Origin: Duganella sp. BJB480 | GTDB lineage: Bacteria > Pseudomonadota > Gammaproteobacteria > Burkholderiales > Burkholderiaceae_D | DNA: 64,000 bases | Direction: 5' to 3' | NCBI GenBank assembly: GCA_003416985.1 | Contig: QVIN01000006.1 | Coordinates: 434,001-498,000, forward strand | Part shown: piece after piece, positions 27,571-35,809 of the stretch | Numbering within the stretch: position 1 is the first letter of the stretch | How the letters are laid out: every line of letters begins with the position of its first letter | Notes under the pieces: generated by a model | Told to the model about the DNA's origin: nothing | The model's database searches: none | The model's input: only the letters and a program-made list of their open reading frames with translations | Program-made: the position numbers and the translations under genes

Positions 27571-29430
27571 ATGACTGAACTGGAAGCCGCGCCCGACCCG
27601 CGCGAACAAGTGCTGGCCACCGTGGCCAAGCTGCCCAACCTGCCGGGCGTGTACCGCTATTTCGACGCCGACGACAAGGTGCTCTACGTCGGCAAGGCGC
27701 GCGACCTGAAGAAGCGCGTGTCGAGCTACTTCCAGAAAAACCTCAGCAGCCCGCGCATCGCCATGATGGTCGAGCGCATCGCGCGGCTGGAGACCACCGT
27801 CACCCACAGCGAAGCCGAAGCGCTGATCCTTGAGAACAACCTGATCAAGGCCCTGAGCCCGCGCTTCAACATCCTGTTCCGCGACGACAAATCGTACCCC
27901 TATCTGAAGATCACCGGCGGCGACGCGCCGCGCATGGTCTACTACCGGGGCGCGGTGGACAAGAAGAACCAGTATTTCGGCCCGTTCCCCAGTTCATGGG
28001 CGGTCAAGGAATCGATGCAGATCCTGCAGAAGGTGTTCCTGATCCGCACCTGCGAGGACAGCGTGTATTCCAACCGCACCCGCCCATGCCTGCTGCACCA
28101 GATCGGCCGCTGCAGCGCGCCGTGCGTGGACCTGATCAGCAAGGACGACTACAAGCTCGATGTGGAGAACGCCGCGCGCTTCCTGCGCGGCCGCCAGAGC
28201 GAGGTGATGGCCGACCTGGAAGCGAAGATGCACGGCTACGCGGCCGAGCTCAAATTCGAGCAGGCGGCGGCGGTGCGCAACCAGATCCAGTCGCTGTCGC
28301 GCGTGCTGCATCAGCAAAGCATGGAGACCACCGGCGACGCCGACGTCGACATCATCGCCGTGTTGGTGCAGGGCGGGCGCGCCTGCGTCAACCTGGCCAT
28401 GGTGCGCGGCGGCCGCCATTTGGGCGACCGCGCCTACTTCCCCAACCACATCGGCGACGCCGCCGCGATTGCGGAAGAGCCGATCGAGGTCGAGGTGCTG
28501 GCCGCCTTCCTGGTCCAGCACTACACCGAGAAGTTCATCCCCGGCACGCTGATCCTCAACATCGAATTCGACCACCCGGCGCTGATGCAGGCCTTGCAGG
28601 AGCAGTGCGGCCACCGCATCAACCTGATCTTCCAGCCGCAGGACCAGCGCCGCAAGTGGCTGGAGCTGGCGCAGAAGGGCGCCGAGATCTCGCTGGCGCG
28701 GCTGCTGTCGGAGCAGGGCTCGCAGCAGTCGCGCACGCGCGCGCTGGTCGAGGCGCTGCAACTGGAGCCAGAGGACATTGATGCGCTGCGCGTGGAGTGC
28801 TTCGACATCTCGCACACGCAGGGCGAGGCCACGCAGGCCTCGTGCGTGGTGTTCCACCACCACCAGATGCAGAACGGCGAATACCGCCGCTACAACATCA
28901 ACGACATCACGCCCGGCGACGACTACGCGGCGATGCGCCAGGTGCTGATGCGCCGCTACGAGAAGGTGGCCAACGGCGACGGCGTCATGCCGGACGTGGT
29001 GCTGATCGACGGCGGCAAGGGCCAGATCGAAATGGCGCGCCAGGTGTTCGCCGAGCTGGGGCTGGACATCAGCCTGATCGTCGGCGTGGCCAAGGGGGAG
29101 GGGCGGCGCGTCGGCCTGGAGACGCTGATGTTCGTCGACGGCCGGCCGTCGCAGGAGCTGGGCAAGGAATCGGCGGCGCTGATGCTGGTGGCGCAGATCC
29201 GCGACGAGGCGCACCGCTTCGCCATCACCGGCATGCGCGCCAAGCGCGCCAAGACGCGCCAGACCTCGCGCCTGGAGGAGATCGAAGGGATAGGCGCCAA
29301 GCGCCGCCAGCGCCTGCTGGCGCGCTTCGGCGGCCTGCGCGGCGTGGTCGACGCCAGCGTCGAGGACCTCAAGCAGGTCGAGGGCATCTCGAACGCTTTG
29401 GCCGAAGAGATTTACCGCCAATTACACTGA
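27571..29430 (+). CDS. uvrC: excinuclease ABC subunit C
   Basis: A 619-residue nucleotide-excision-repair nuclease. The N-terminal GIY-YIG domain (LPGVYRYFDADDKVLYVGKA) makes the 3' incision. The UVR/UvrB-binding motif is at about 203-240, the RNase H-like 5'-incision domain in the second half (VLIDGGKGQ), and helix-hairpin-helix motifs (IEGIGAKRRQRLLARFGG) close the protein. It starts 13 bp after acpS; uvrC-pgsA is the usual order. Confidence 0.97.
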   Translation: MTELEAAPDPREQVLATVAKLPNLPGVYRYFDADDKVLYVGKARDLKKRVSSYFQKNLSSPRIAMMVERIARLETTVTHSEAEALILENNLIKALSPRFNILFRDDKSYPYLKITGGDAPRMVYYRGAVDKKNQYFGPFPSSWAVKESMQILQKVFLIRTCEDSVYSNRTRPCLLHQIGRCSAPCVDLISKDDYKLDVENAARFLRGRQSEVMADLEAKMHGYAAELKFEQAAAVRNQIQSLSRVLHQQSMETTGDADVDIIAVLVQGGRACVNLAMVRGGRHLGDRAYFPNHIGDAAAIAEEPIEVEVLAAFLVQHYTEKFIPGTLILNIEFDHPALMQALQEQCGHRINLIFQPQDQRRKWLELAQKGAEISLARLLSEQGSQQSRTRALVEALQLEPEDIDALRVECFDISHTQGEATQASCVVFHHHQMQNGEYRRYNINDITPGDDYAAMRQVLMRRYEKVANGDGVMPDVVLIDGGKGQIEMARQVFAELGLDISLIVGVAKGEGRRVGLETLMFVDGRPSQELGKESAALMLVAQIRDEAHRFAITGMRAKRAKTRQTSRLEEIEGIGAKRRQRLLARFGGLRGVVDASVEDLKQVEGISNALAEEIYRQLH

Positions 29431-29528
29431 GTTACCTGCACAGCAACAGTGCGCTGGTTTAATGTGCGTCGGCAAGGTAGACTAGCGGCGCATTAACAAT
29501 TTTCACGGCCGCACTAATTTCCGAGCTT

Positions 29529-30113
29529 ATGCCCTTCAATATACCGATACTGTTGACCTGGTTGCGCGTTGCGCTGATTCCGCTGGTGGTGGGCGTCTAC
29601 TACCTGCCCACCAACGTCCTGCCCGTGGCGGACCAGAACCTGGCGGCCACGCTGGTGTTCATCATCGCCGCCGTGACCGACTGGTTCGACGGTTTCCTCG
29701 CGCGCCGCTGGAACCAGACCTCGGCCTTCGGCGCCTTCCTCGACCCGGTCGCGGACAAGCTGATGGTGGCGGGTGCCTTGCTGGTGCTGGTGCAGCTGGA
29801 CCGCGCCAACGCCGTGCTGTCGTTCATCATCATCGGCCGCGAGATCGCCATCTCGGCGCTGCGCGAATGGATGGCGCAGATCGGTGCCTCCAAATCGGTG
29901 GCGGTCAGCTCGCTGGGCAAGATCAAGACCACGGCCCAGATGACGGCCATCCCGCTGCTGCTGTTCCATGACGTGCTGTGGGGCGCCATTGACACCCAGT
30001 TCTGGGGCTCGCGCCTGCTGGAAGTGGCGGCCGTGCTGACGGTGTGGTCGATGTTCTACTACCTGCGCCTGGCCTGGCCGCTGATCAAGGAAAAGTCCGG
30101 CACGCTTAGCTAA
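29529..30113 (+). CDS. pgsA: CDP-diacylglycerol-glycerol-3-phosphate phosphatidyltransferase
   Basis: A 194-residue membrane enzyme that makes phosphatidylglycerol phosphate. The CDP-alcohol phosphotransferase motif D-G-x2-A-R-x8-G-x3-D-x3-D is complete (DGFLARRWNQTSAFGAFLDP and the following VAD). About five membrane helices are visible. The length is normal. It follows uvrC by 98 bp. Confidence 0.96.
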   Translation: MPFNIPILLTWLRVALIPLVVGVYYLPTNVLPVADQNLAATLVFIIAAVTDWFDGFLARRWNQTSAFGAFLDPVADKLMVAGALLVLVQLDRANAVLSFIIIGREIAISALREWMAQIGASKSVAVSSLGKIKTTAQMTAIPLLLFHDVLWGAIDTQFWGSRLLEVAAVLTVWSMFYYLRLAWPLIKEKSGTLS

Positions 30114-30168
30114 TGGCAAAGTGCTATGATCTGGTGAAGCCCACCTCATCAGATCGGGAGCACACGCC

Positions 30169-32136
30169 ATGGCGCTTTGGAGATTCCTGGCCGCTTGCGC
30201 GGCAACCGCAATCTGCCTGGCGGCGCAGGCGCAGCAACAACCCTTCGTCTGTCGCACGCAGGAATCCGGCCTGGGCCAGCCCAGCGTCGACAACCAGGAC
30301 GGCGTCGGCCATCCGGTGATCGACGAAGGCAGCGGCGCCATCGTCGGCTACAGCCGCAATTGCGCCATCGCGACGCGGGTCCAGTACTTCTACCTCGCCG
30401 GCGGCAACTTCAAACCCTTCGATCCCGCCACCGGCTACACGGCGCCTCCAGCCGACTTGAAGACCATCCAGCGCAACGGCGCGGCAGTACCCTTCGTGGT
30501 GCGGGTGGAGGTCGGCACCATCAACCGCTTCATCTACACCATCGCCATGCTGGCGCCGGGGCCCAAGCCCGAGCCGGCGGCCTGGAACCGCAAGCTGGTG
30601 TACTGGTTCGGCGGCGGTGTCGGCATCGGCCATCATCAAGGCTTGCCGCTGTGGTTCAAGTCCGGAGGCCTGAGCGGCAACGAGCGCCAATTGATGATTC
30701 CCTTGCTGGAGCAGGGCTACGCCATCGTCAGCTCGTCCGGCAATGAAGCCGGCGTCCATTACAACATGCGCCTGGCCGGGCAGACCGCCATGCTGACCAA
30801 GGCCCGTTTTGTCGAAGCCTATGGCGCGCCGCTGTTCACCATCGGCCTGGGTGGATCGGGCGGAGCGGTGCAGCAGTACCTGTTCGCGCAAAACCATCCC
30901 GGCCTGCTGGACGGCGGCATCCCGCTGCAATCGTATCCGGACATGATCACGCAGACCATGCCGATCTCGGATTGCCCGCTGCTGAGCCAATACTTCAAGG
31001 ACGAGGTGGCGCTGGATCCGGCGTCGCCGTGGGCCAGGTGGACCAACCAGATCGCCATCGAAGGCATGAACGCCAGCGACACCGCACGCCACGCCTGGAC
31101 CGGCGGCGCCGGATCGACCGAGTGCATCAACGGCTGGAAGATGGCGATCGTGACGGTGCTGAACCCACGCTACAAGCATGAGGGGTATGACATCGCCGCG
31201 ACCTTCTATCGCTATCCCGCCGGTGTGTTCGACCAGGTCAAGTGGACGCACTGGAACGACCTGGCGGATATCTACGGCACCGACAGCCAAGGCTATGCGC
31301 CCGTCTCCATCGACAACGAGGGCGTGCAGTACGGCCTGAAAGCGCTGGAGCAGGGCAGCATCGGCATCGACGAATTCCTGCGCCTCAACGCCTGCGTGGG
31401 CGGCTGGAAGGAGCAGGCCGACTTCGTGGATTGGCAGGGCAAGGACGACCCCTACGACAGCCGCAACATGCTGCGCAGCGCCACCTGCCGCGATCCGGAC
31501 GGCGCGCCGGCGCCGCGCCGCAGCGGCAGCGTGGAGGCGATGCGCAAAGCCTACAGCTCGGGCCAGGTATTTACCGGCCAGCGCCTCGGCATTCCGATGA
31601 TCGATCTGCGGCCCTACCTGGAGCCGGAACTGAACATGCACAACGCGCGCCAGGCGTTCTCGGTGCGGGCCCGCCTGCTGCACGCCAACCGCGCCGAGGC
31701 CGGGCGCCAGGTGATCTGGTTCACCCGTTCCCAGGCCGACATGCAGGGCAGGGTGCTGGAAGCCTTGTCGGTCATGGACCGGCTGCTGAGTGGCGGTCCG
31801 GCGCCGGCCGAATTCACCGACCGCTGCATCGATACCGGCGGCGCCGTCATCGCCGCCGGGCCATCCGTTTGGGACGGCATCCTGGACGCCAGGCCGCCGG
31901 GGGCGTGCTCCAGGGCCTTCCCCATGTTTTCCAGCCCGCGCATGGTGGCGGGGGAATCCATCAGGGGCGACGTCTTCAAGTGCGCGCTGAAGCCGGTCGC
32001 GCAGGCGCTGCGGGACGGCAGCTATCCCGCCGGCCTGGCGTGGACCGCGCAGCAAGCGGCGCGGCTGCAGCGGATCTTCCCGCACGGTGTCTGCGATTAC
32101 AGCCAGCCGGACCAGGGCCGGCCGCCGGCTTTTTAA
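30169..32136 (+). CDS. secreted alpha/beta-hydrolase-like protein (DUF6351 family)
   Basis: A 655-residue exported protein. The signal peptide ends near CLAAQAQQ (about residue 22). The body fits the DUF6351 family: RKLVYWFGGGVGIGHHQG resembles an oxyanion-hole strand, and IGLGGSGGAVQQYLFAQ is a nucleophile elbow with Ser230. Several Cys residues (at about 28, 65 and in the C-terminal half) suggest disulfides, which fits a periplasmic or extracellular location. Activity is unknown; an esterase/hydrolase role is inferred from the fold. It lies 55 bp after pgsA. Confidence 0.75.
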   Translation: MALWRFLAACAATAICLAAQAQQQPFVCRTQESGLGQPSVDNQDGVGHPVIDEGSGAIVGYSRNCAIATRVQYFYLAGGNFKPFDPATGYTAPPADLKTIQRNGAAVPFVVRVEVGTINRFIYTIAMLAPGPKPEPAAWNRKLVYWFGGGVGIGHHQGLPLWFKSGGLSGNERQLMIPLLEQGYAIVSSSGNEAGVHYNMRLAGQTAMLTKARFVEAYGAPLFTIGLGGSGGAVQQYLFAQNHPGLLDGGIPLQSYPDMITQTMPISDCPLLSQYFKDEVALDPASPWARWTNQIAIEGMNASDTARHAWTGGAGSTECINGWKMAIVTVLNPRYKHEGYDIAATFYRYPAGVFDQVKWTHWNDLADIYGTDSQGYAPVSIDNEGVQYGLKALEQGSIGIDEFLRLNACVGGWKEQADFVDWQGKDDPYDSRNMLRSATCRDPDGAPAPRRSGSVEAMRKAYSSGQVFTGQRLGIPMIDLRPYLEPELNMHNARQAFSVRARLLHANRAEAGRQVIWFTRSQADMQGRVLEALSVMDRLLSGGPAPAEFTDRCIDTGGAVIAAGPSVWDGILDARPPGACSRAFPMFSSPRMVAGESIRGDVFKCALKPVAQALRDGSYPAGLAWTAQQAARLQRIFPHGVCDYSQPDQGRPPAF

Positions 32137-32167
32137 AGCTGAACCGATAAGATTGACATCAGGGCCA

Positions 32168-32195
32168 TTGACAGATGCTATGGATCATCTATAAT
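32168..32195 (+). promoter_or_regulatory. consensus sigma-70 promoter of the tRNA operon
   Basis: TTGACA (32168-32173) and TATAAT (32190-32195), both perfect consensus, are spaced by 16 bp. They end 26 bp before the first tRNA-Gly. A second TTGACA occurs at 32153-32158. Confidence 0.88.
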
Positions 32196-32221
32196 GCTGG
32201 CCTGTTGTTGATGACGACGAA

Positions 32222-32297
32222 GCGGGAGTAGCTCAGTTGGTAGAGCGCAACCTTGCCAAGGTTGAGGTCGAGAGTTCGAGACTCTTCTCCCGCTCCA
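32222..32297 (+). tRNA. tRNA-Gly (GCC), copy 1
   Basis: A 76-nt cloverleaf from GCGGGAG to CTCCCGC-TCCA, with anticodon loop CTTGCCAAG (GCC). The CCA end is encoded. It is the first gene of a five-tRNA operon. Confidence 0.97.
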
Positions 32298-32361
32298 AGT
32301 TGTCAAAAACAAGTAGCACTGGCGTTAATGGCTGTCAGCTGCTAAAATGTCGGACTCCAAT

Positions 32362-32437
32362 GCGGGAGTAGCTCAGTTGGTAGAGCGCAACCTTGCCAAG
32401 GTTGAGGTCGAGAGTTCGAGACTCTTCTCCCGCTCCA
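32362..32437 (+). tRNA. tRNA-Gly (GCC), copy 2
   Basis: Identical in sequence to copy 1 over all 76 nt; CCA encoded. A 64-bp spacer separates it from copy 1. Confidence 0.97.
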
Positions 32438-32482
32438 GTTTCTCCGGAAGTTGGCTGGCGCAGTACAAAATGTAACTCCAAT

Positions 32483-32558
32483 GCGGGAGTAGCTCAGTTG
32501 GTAGAGCGCAACCTTGCCAAGGTTGAGGTCGAGAGTTCGAGACTCTTCTCCCGCTCCA
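32483..32558 (+). tRNA. tRNA-Gly (GCC), copy 3
   Basis: Identical 76-nt copy with encoded CCA, 45 bp after copy 2. Both spacers end in a similar ACTCCAATGC, a sign of tandem duplication. Confidence 0.97.
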
Positions 32559-32614
32559 GAATTTCGGATCGCAGCGCGTAACCCCGCTGTGCATCCTGGT
32601 AAAAAGTTTCCTCT

Positions 32615-32688
32615 GGCGAGGTAGCAAAGCGGTTATGCAGCGGCCTGCAAAGCCGTCTAGGTCGGTTCGACTCCGATCCTCGCCTCCA
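32615..32688 (+). tRNA. tRNA-Cys (GCA)
   Basis: A 74-nt tRNA with acceptor stem GGCGAGG/CCTCGCC, discriminator T, encoded CCA, and anticodon loop CTGCAAA (GCA). It lies between copies 3 and 4 of tRNA-Gly. Confidence 0.96.
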
Positions 32689-32705
32689 GACAATTTGAAC
32701 TCCAA

Positions 32706-32781
32706 GCGGGAGTAGCTCAGTTGGTAGAGCGCAACCTTGCCAAGGTTGAGGTCGAGAGTTCGAGACTCTTCTCCCGCTCCA
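32706..32781 (+). tRNA. tRNA-Gly (GCC), copy 4
   Basis: A fourth identical 76-nt copy with encoded CCA, 17 bp after tRNA-Cys. It is followed directly by the operon terminator. Confidence 0.97.
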
Positions 32782-32790
32782 GTATGAAGA

Positions 32791-32817
32791 AGGGCAGCCG
32801 CTGTGGCTGCCCTTTTT
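32791..32817 (+). terminator. rho-independent terminator of the tRNA operon
   Basis: A 9-bp stem AGGGCAGCC/GGCTGCCCT with a 5-base loop, followed by a T5 run. It lies between the tRNAs and the convergent SDR gene. Confidence 0.9.
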
Positions 32818-32833
32818 GCATTCCGCGCGGCGT

Positions 32834-33574
32834 TTAGAATTCCTGCCGCGTCGGCCGGAACAGGATTTCATTGATGTCGACCTCTTCCGGCTGGCCGATG
32901 GCGAACAGCACGCAGCGCGCGAAGCTGCTCGGGGGAATGGCGTTGCGCTCGTAGAAGCTCTGCATCGCCTGCGTCATGCCTTCGGCCTTGGTGGTGGCGG
33001 GCAGTTCCGTATCGATCGCGCCCGGCGAGAGGATGGTGGAGCGGATGTTGTACGGCTTGACCTCCTTGCGCAAACCCTCGGAAATGGCGCGCACCGCGAA
33101 CTTGCTGGCGCTGTACACCACGCCGCCCGCGCTGACCAGATGGCCGGCCACCGACGAGACGTTGATGATCTGCCCGCTCTTTTGCGCCTTCATGTGGGGC
33201 AGCGCGGCCGCGATGCCGTACAACACGCCCTTGATGTTGACGTCGATCGTCTGCTCCCATTCATCCAGCCGCAGCATCTCCAGCGGCGACAGCGGCATGA
33301 CGCCGGCGTTATTGAGCAGCACGTCGATGCGTCCGTAGGTGTCGATGGCGCGCGCCACCAGCGCCTGCACCTGCGCCGGGTCCGTCACGTCGGTCTGCAT
33401 GAAGCTCTCGGGGCCCAGCGCCAGTTCGCTCGCCAGCGCCCGCAGCCGGTCCAGCCTGCGCGCGCCCAGCACCACCCTGGCGCCGGCGCGCACCAGGTGG
33501 CGCGCCGTTTCCGCGCCCAGGCCACTGCTGCCGCCGGTGATCACCACCACCTTGTTGTCGATAGATTGCATCAT
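32834..33574 (-). CDS. SDR-family oxidoreductase
   Basis: A 246-residue classical short-chain dehydrogenase/reductase. The NAD(P)-binding motif is VITGGSSGLGAETARHL. NNAG is present, and the catalytic segment is Ser in NVSSVAGHL with Tyr/Lys in VYSASKFAV. Substrate is unknown. It is the last gene of a four-gene minus-strand operon (35696 to 32834), 23 bp after the amidohydrolase gene, whose regulator is probably the divergent LysR at 35810. Confidence 0.88.
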   Translation of the reverse strand: MMQSIDNKVVVITGGSSGLGAETARHLVRAGARVVLGARRLDRLRALASELALGPESFMQTDVTDPAQVQALVARAIDTYGRIDVLLNNAGVMPLSPLEMLRLDEWEQTIDVNIKGVLYGIAAALPHMKAQKSGQIINVSSVAGHLVSAGGVVYSASKFAVRAISEGLRKEVKPYNIRSTILSPGAIDTELPATTKAEGMTQAMQSFYERNAIPPSSFARCVLFAIGQPEEVDINEILFRPTRQEF

Positions 33575-33597
33575 GAGTTTTCCTTGGTTAAGTCAAA

Positions 33598-34629
33598 TCA
33601 CAAACCCAGCAGCCGCTCGGCGTTCGCGTGCGCGATCAGCGTCTTGTCGGCCTCACTGACCGGCAGGCGCTCGATGAAGGCGCGCGCGCCGTCCAGGCTC
33701 TGGTACGGATAGTCGATGGAGTACAGGATGCGTTCCGCCCCCATCAGCGCGTGGATGAACTGGAAGTGCGGCAGCGTGAGCATGCCGCTGGGCGAGACGT
33801 ACACGTGCTCGCGGTAGGTCTGCACGATGGGTCGCCGCAGGCCGGACGCCTCCTGCGGAATCGCATCCTCGAGCCGTTGCAGGAAGAACGGCACCATCTC
33901 GCCCCAATGGCCGCTGATGATTTGCAGGCGCGGGTAGCGGTCGAACAGGCCGGCCAGCAGCATGCGCACGACCTGGATGCCGGCCTCGTTGTGCCAGCCC
34001 CAGCCGAACATGGACAGCCGCGCGCTCAGCTCCCGGTCGAAGCCGCCGTAGTAGGGCGCCTGCACGGCCGCCAGCGGCAGCCCGGGATGGACGTACAAGG
34101 GCACCTCCAGCGCGTCGAAGGCGGCCAACACGGGCGCGTAGCGCGGGTCGTCCAGGAAGGTCGCGCCGGGACGCCCGTTGATCAGCGCGCCTTTGAGCCC
34201 CAGCGCCTTGACGGCGCGCTCCAGTTCGCGCGCGGCCGCCTCGGGCGCCTGCCACGGCAGCGTGGCGAAGCCGCTGAAGCGCGCCGGATGGGCCTGCGCC
34301 GCCAGCGCCAGCTTGTCGTTGGCGGCGCGGCACAGGTCGATCGCCTGCGTCGCCGCCAGCAGCTGCGCGAAGCCGCCGTAGGACAGCACCTGCATGTCGA
34401 TGCCGGCCGCGTCCATGTCGGCCAGGCGTGGCGCGGCCATGTCCAGCGCCTTGCGGGCCGATTCGGCCGGGGCCACCACGTGCGGCCGGGTGGCGTCGGC
34501 CACGCGCCCGCCGTCGACCACGCGGCTGCCCCAGTCGGACAGGTAGGGCGCCTCGGCGCGGGCCAGGCCCTGGGTGGCCGCGCCGGTGGCGGCGTCGAGC
34601 ACATGCTCTTCAACACAGATCAGTTTCAT
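33598..34629 (-). CDS. amidohydrolase-family (ACMSD-like) enzyme
   Basis: A 343-residue TIM-barrel protein of the amidohydrolase-2 family, which includes ACMSD and dihydroxybenzoate/resorcylate decarboxylases. It opens MKLICVEEHVLD, in which the usual HxH metal pair is EEH as in the decarboxylase branch. Other metal/substrate segments are PLYVHPGLP, IISGHWGEMVPFFLQRL and the terminal SIDYPYQSL. A non-oxidative decarboxylase or lactone hydrolase role is inferred. It is 16 bp downstream of the DJ-1-like gene and upstream of an SDR, which suggests a small catabolic or detoxification pathway. Confidence 0.83.
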   Translation of the reverse strand: MKLICVEEHVLDAATGAATQGLARAEAPYLSDWGSRVVDGGRVADATRPHVVAPAESARKALDMAAPRLADMDAAGIDMQVLSYGGFAQLLAATQAIDLCRAANDKLALAAQAHPARFSGFATLPWQAPEAAARELERAVKALGLKGALINGRPGATFLDDPRYAPVLAAFDALEVPLYVHPGLPLAAVQAPYYGGFDRELSARLSMFGWGWHNEAGIQVVRMLLAGLFDRYPRLQIISGHWGEMVPFFLQRLEDAIPQEASGLRRPIVQTYREHVYVSPSGMLTLPHFQFIHALMGAERILYSIDYPYQSLDGARAFIERLPVSEADKTLIAHANAERLLGL

Positions 34630-34645
34630 GGTGCCGTGCCGAGGA

Positions 34646-35341
34646 TCAGGCCAGCAGCGCGTCGCGCAGCGCCTCGCCCAGGCGGGCGGCGGACTGCGGA
34701 TTCTGTCCGGTGATGAGGCGGCCGTCGACCACCACGTTGTCGGCCCAGTTGGCCGCGCCCTGGTGCAGCGCGCCGCGCTCGATCAGCGCCGACGCCAGCA
34801 GGAACGGCACCACATGGGTGGACTGCACTTCCTCTTCCTCGCCGTTGGTGAAGGCCGCGAGCTTCTTGCCGGCCACCAGCAGGCTGCCGTCGGCGCGGCG
34901 GGCGTTGACCAGCGCGGCCGGGCCGTGGCACACCGCCGAGACGATGCCGTCGGCCGCGTCGATCTCGCGGATCGCCTTTTGCGCGGCCAGGTTGTCGGGG
35001 AAGTCCCACATCGTGCCGTGGCCGCCGGCAAAGAAGATCGCCGCATAGCGCGCGGGATCGACGTCGTCCAGGCGCAGCGTGTGGGAAATGGCATGGCGGA
35101 AGCCGGTATCGGCCCAGTAGCGGGCGATGACCGGATCGTTCATGTCCTCCAGGCCGTCCAGCGGGGCGTCGCCGCCCAGCGGCGAGGCGAATTCGACGCG
35201 GATGCCGGCCGCCTGCAGCTTTTCCAGCGGGTGGGTCACTTCCGCCAGGTTGTAGCCGGTGGGGATGCCGGTCGCTCCCTTGACCGCGTTGCTGGAGACG
35301 ACGAACAGGATGGGTTTGAGTTCAGATGCTTGCTTGGGCAT
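34646..35341 (-). CDS. DJ-1/PfpI-superfamily protein (HchA-like)
   Basis: A 231-residue protein of the type-1 glutamine-amidotransferase-like fold. The nucleophile elbow is IVSAVCHGPAALVNA with the reactive Cys, and YAAIFFAGGHGTMWDF is the strand before it. Known relatives act as glyoxalase III/deglycases or chaperones. The ATG at 35341 is preceded by AAGAGGAATATCCCCC. A run of 14 C (on this strand) lies 25 bp upstream of the start, in the leader of this gene. Second gene of the operon. Confidence 0.88.
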   Translation of the reverse strand: MPKQASELKPILFVVSSNAVKGATGIPTGYNLAEVTHPLEKLQAAGIRVEFASPLGGDAPLDGLEDMNDPVIARYWADTGFRHAISHTLRLDDVDPARYAAIFFAGGHGTMWDFPDNLAAQKAIREIDAADGIVSAVCHGPAALVNARRADGSLLVAGKKLAAFTNGEEEEVQSTHVVPFLLASALIERGALHQGAANWADNVVVDGRLITGQNPQSAARLGEALRDALLA

Positions 35342-35365
35342 GGGGGATATTCCTCTTGAATAAAT

Positions 35366-35379
35366 GGGGGGGGGGGGGG
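35366..35379. repeat. homopolymer of 14 G (plus strand)
   Basis: Fourteen consecutive G, flanked by TAAAT and CGTCAC, lie in the 61-bp gap between the YciI-like gene and the DJ-1-like gene, 25 bp upstream of the latter's start. No other homopolymer of this length was noticed in the window. It is a candidate slippage site, or possibly a sequencing length error. Confidence 0.85.
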
Positions 35380-35402
35380 CGTCACAGGCTTGATCTTGGC
35401 GA

Positions 35403-35696
35403 TCAGGCCGGCGCGAACAGCATTTCCCAGTTCAGGAACGGGCCGAGCGGGATCACTTGCCAGTCGATCAGGCCGGCCTTGGCGAGCGGGAATTCGGCCA
35501 GCGCCTTTTGGGCGGCCTCCACCGATTCGGCCTCGGCGATGATGGCGACGCCGGGGCGGTCCTGGCGGAAATAGATGTCGCGCACGATGCCGTTCTTGTA
35601 GAGCTGCCAGCCGTGGCGGGCTTCGGCCTGCAGGTGCGGATGGTATTGGTCCAGGGTGGCGCCGGGCAGGGGGATGTCGAGGCAAAGCAGTTTCAT
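35403..35696 (-). CDS. YciI / muconolactone-isomerase-like small protein
   Basis: A 97-residue protein from the ATG at 35696, preferred because AAGGAAACTCCC precedes it. It opens MKLLCLDIPLPGATLDQYHP and has FRQDRPGVAIIAEAESVEAAQKAL, then ends LGPFLNWEMLFAP. This pattern fits the dimeric alpha/beta-barrel superfamily (muconolactone isomerase/YCII). Function is unknown; an aromatic-lactone isomerase or monooxygenase-like role is only suggested by the fold. First gene of the operon, divergent from LysR. Confidence 0.72.
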   Translation of the reverse strand: MKLLCLDIPLPGATLDQYHPHLQAEARHGWQLYKNGIVRDIYFRQDRPGVAIIAEAESVEAAQKALAEFPLAKAGLIDWQVIPLGPFLNWEMLFAPA

Positions 35697-35733
35697 GGGA
35701 GTTTCCTTATGTTGAATTTTTCCGTCTGGTTGT

Positions 35734-35755
35734 CGCCCAAAATTCACCTTGGGCG
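35734..35755. promoter_or_regulatory. candidate LysR operator in the divergent promoter region
   Basis: The inverted repeat CGCCCAA-AATTCACC-TTGGGCG (7-bp arms, 8-bp spacer) lies between the YciI-like operon and the LysR gene. Two near-direct repeats (GTAGAAAAATA, GTAGAAAGATA) lie at about 35775-35805. Size and position fit a LysR recognition site. Confidence 0.5.
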
Positions 35756-35809
35756 CACCATTGGCATGTTAAAGTAGAAAAATACTCGTCAATGTAGAAA
35801 GATATTCCC

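Noticed and set aside
32222..32781. Regularly spaced repeats that could look like a CRISPR array
   Set aside because: The repeated units are full tRNA genes with cloverleaf structure and encoded CCA. No cas gene is nearby.
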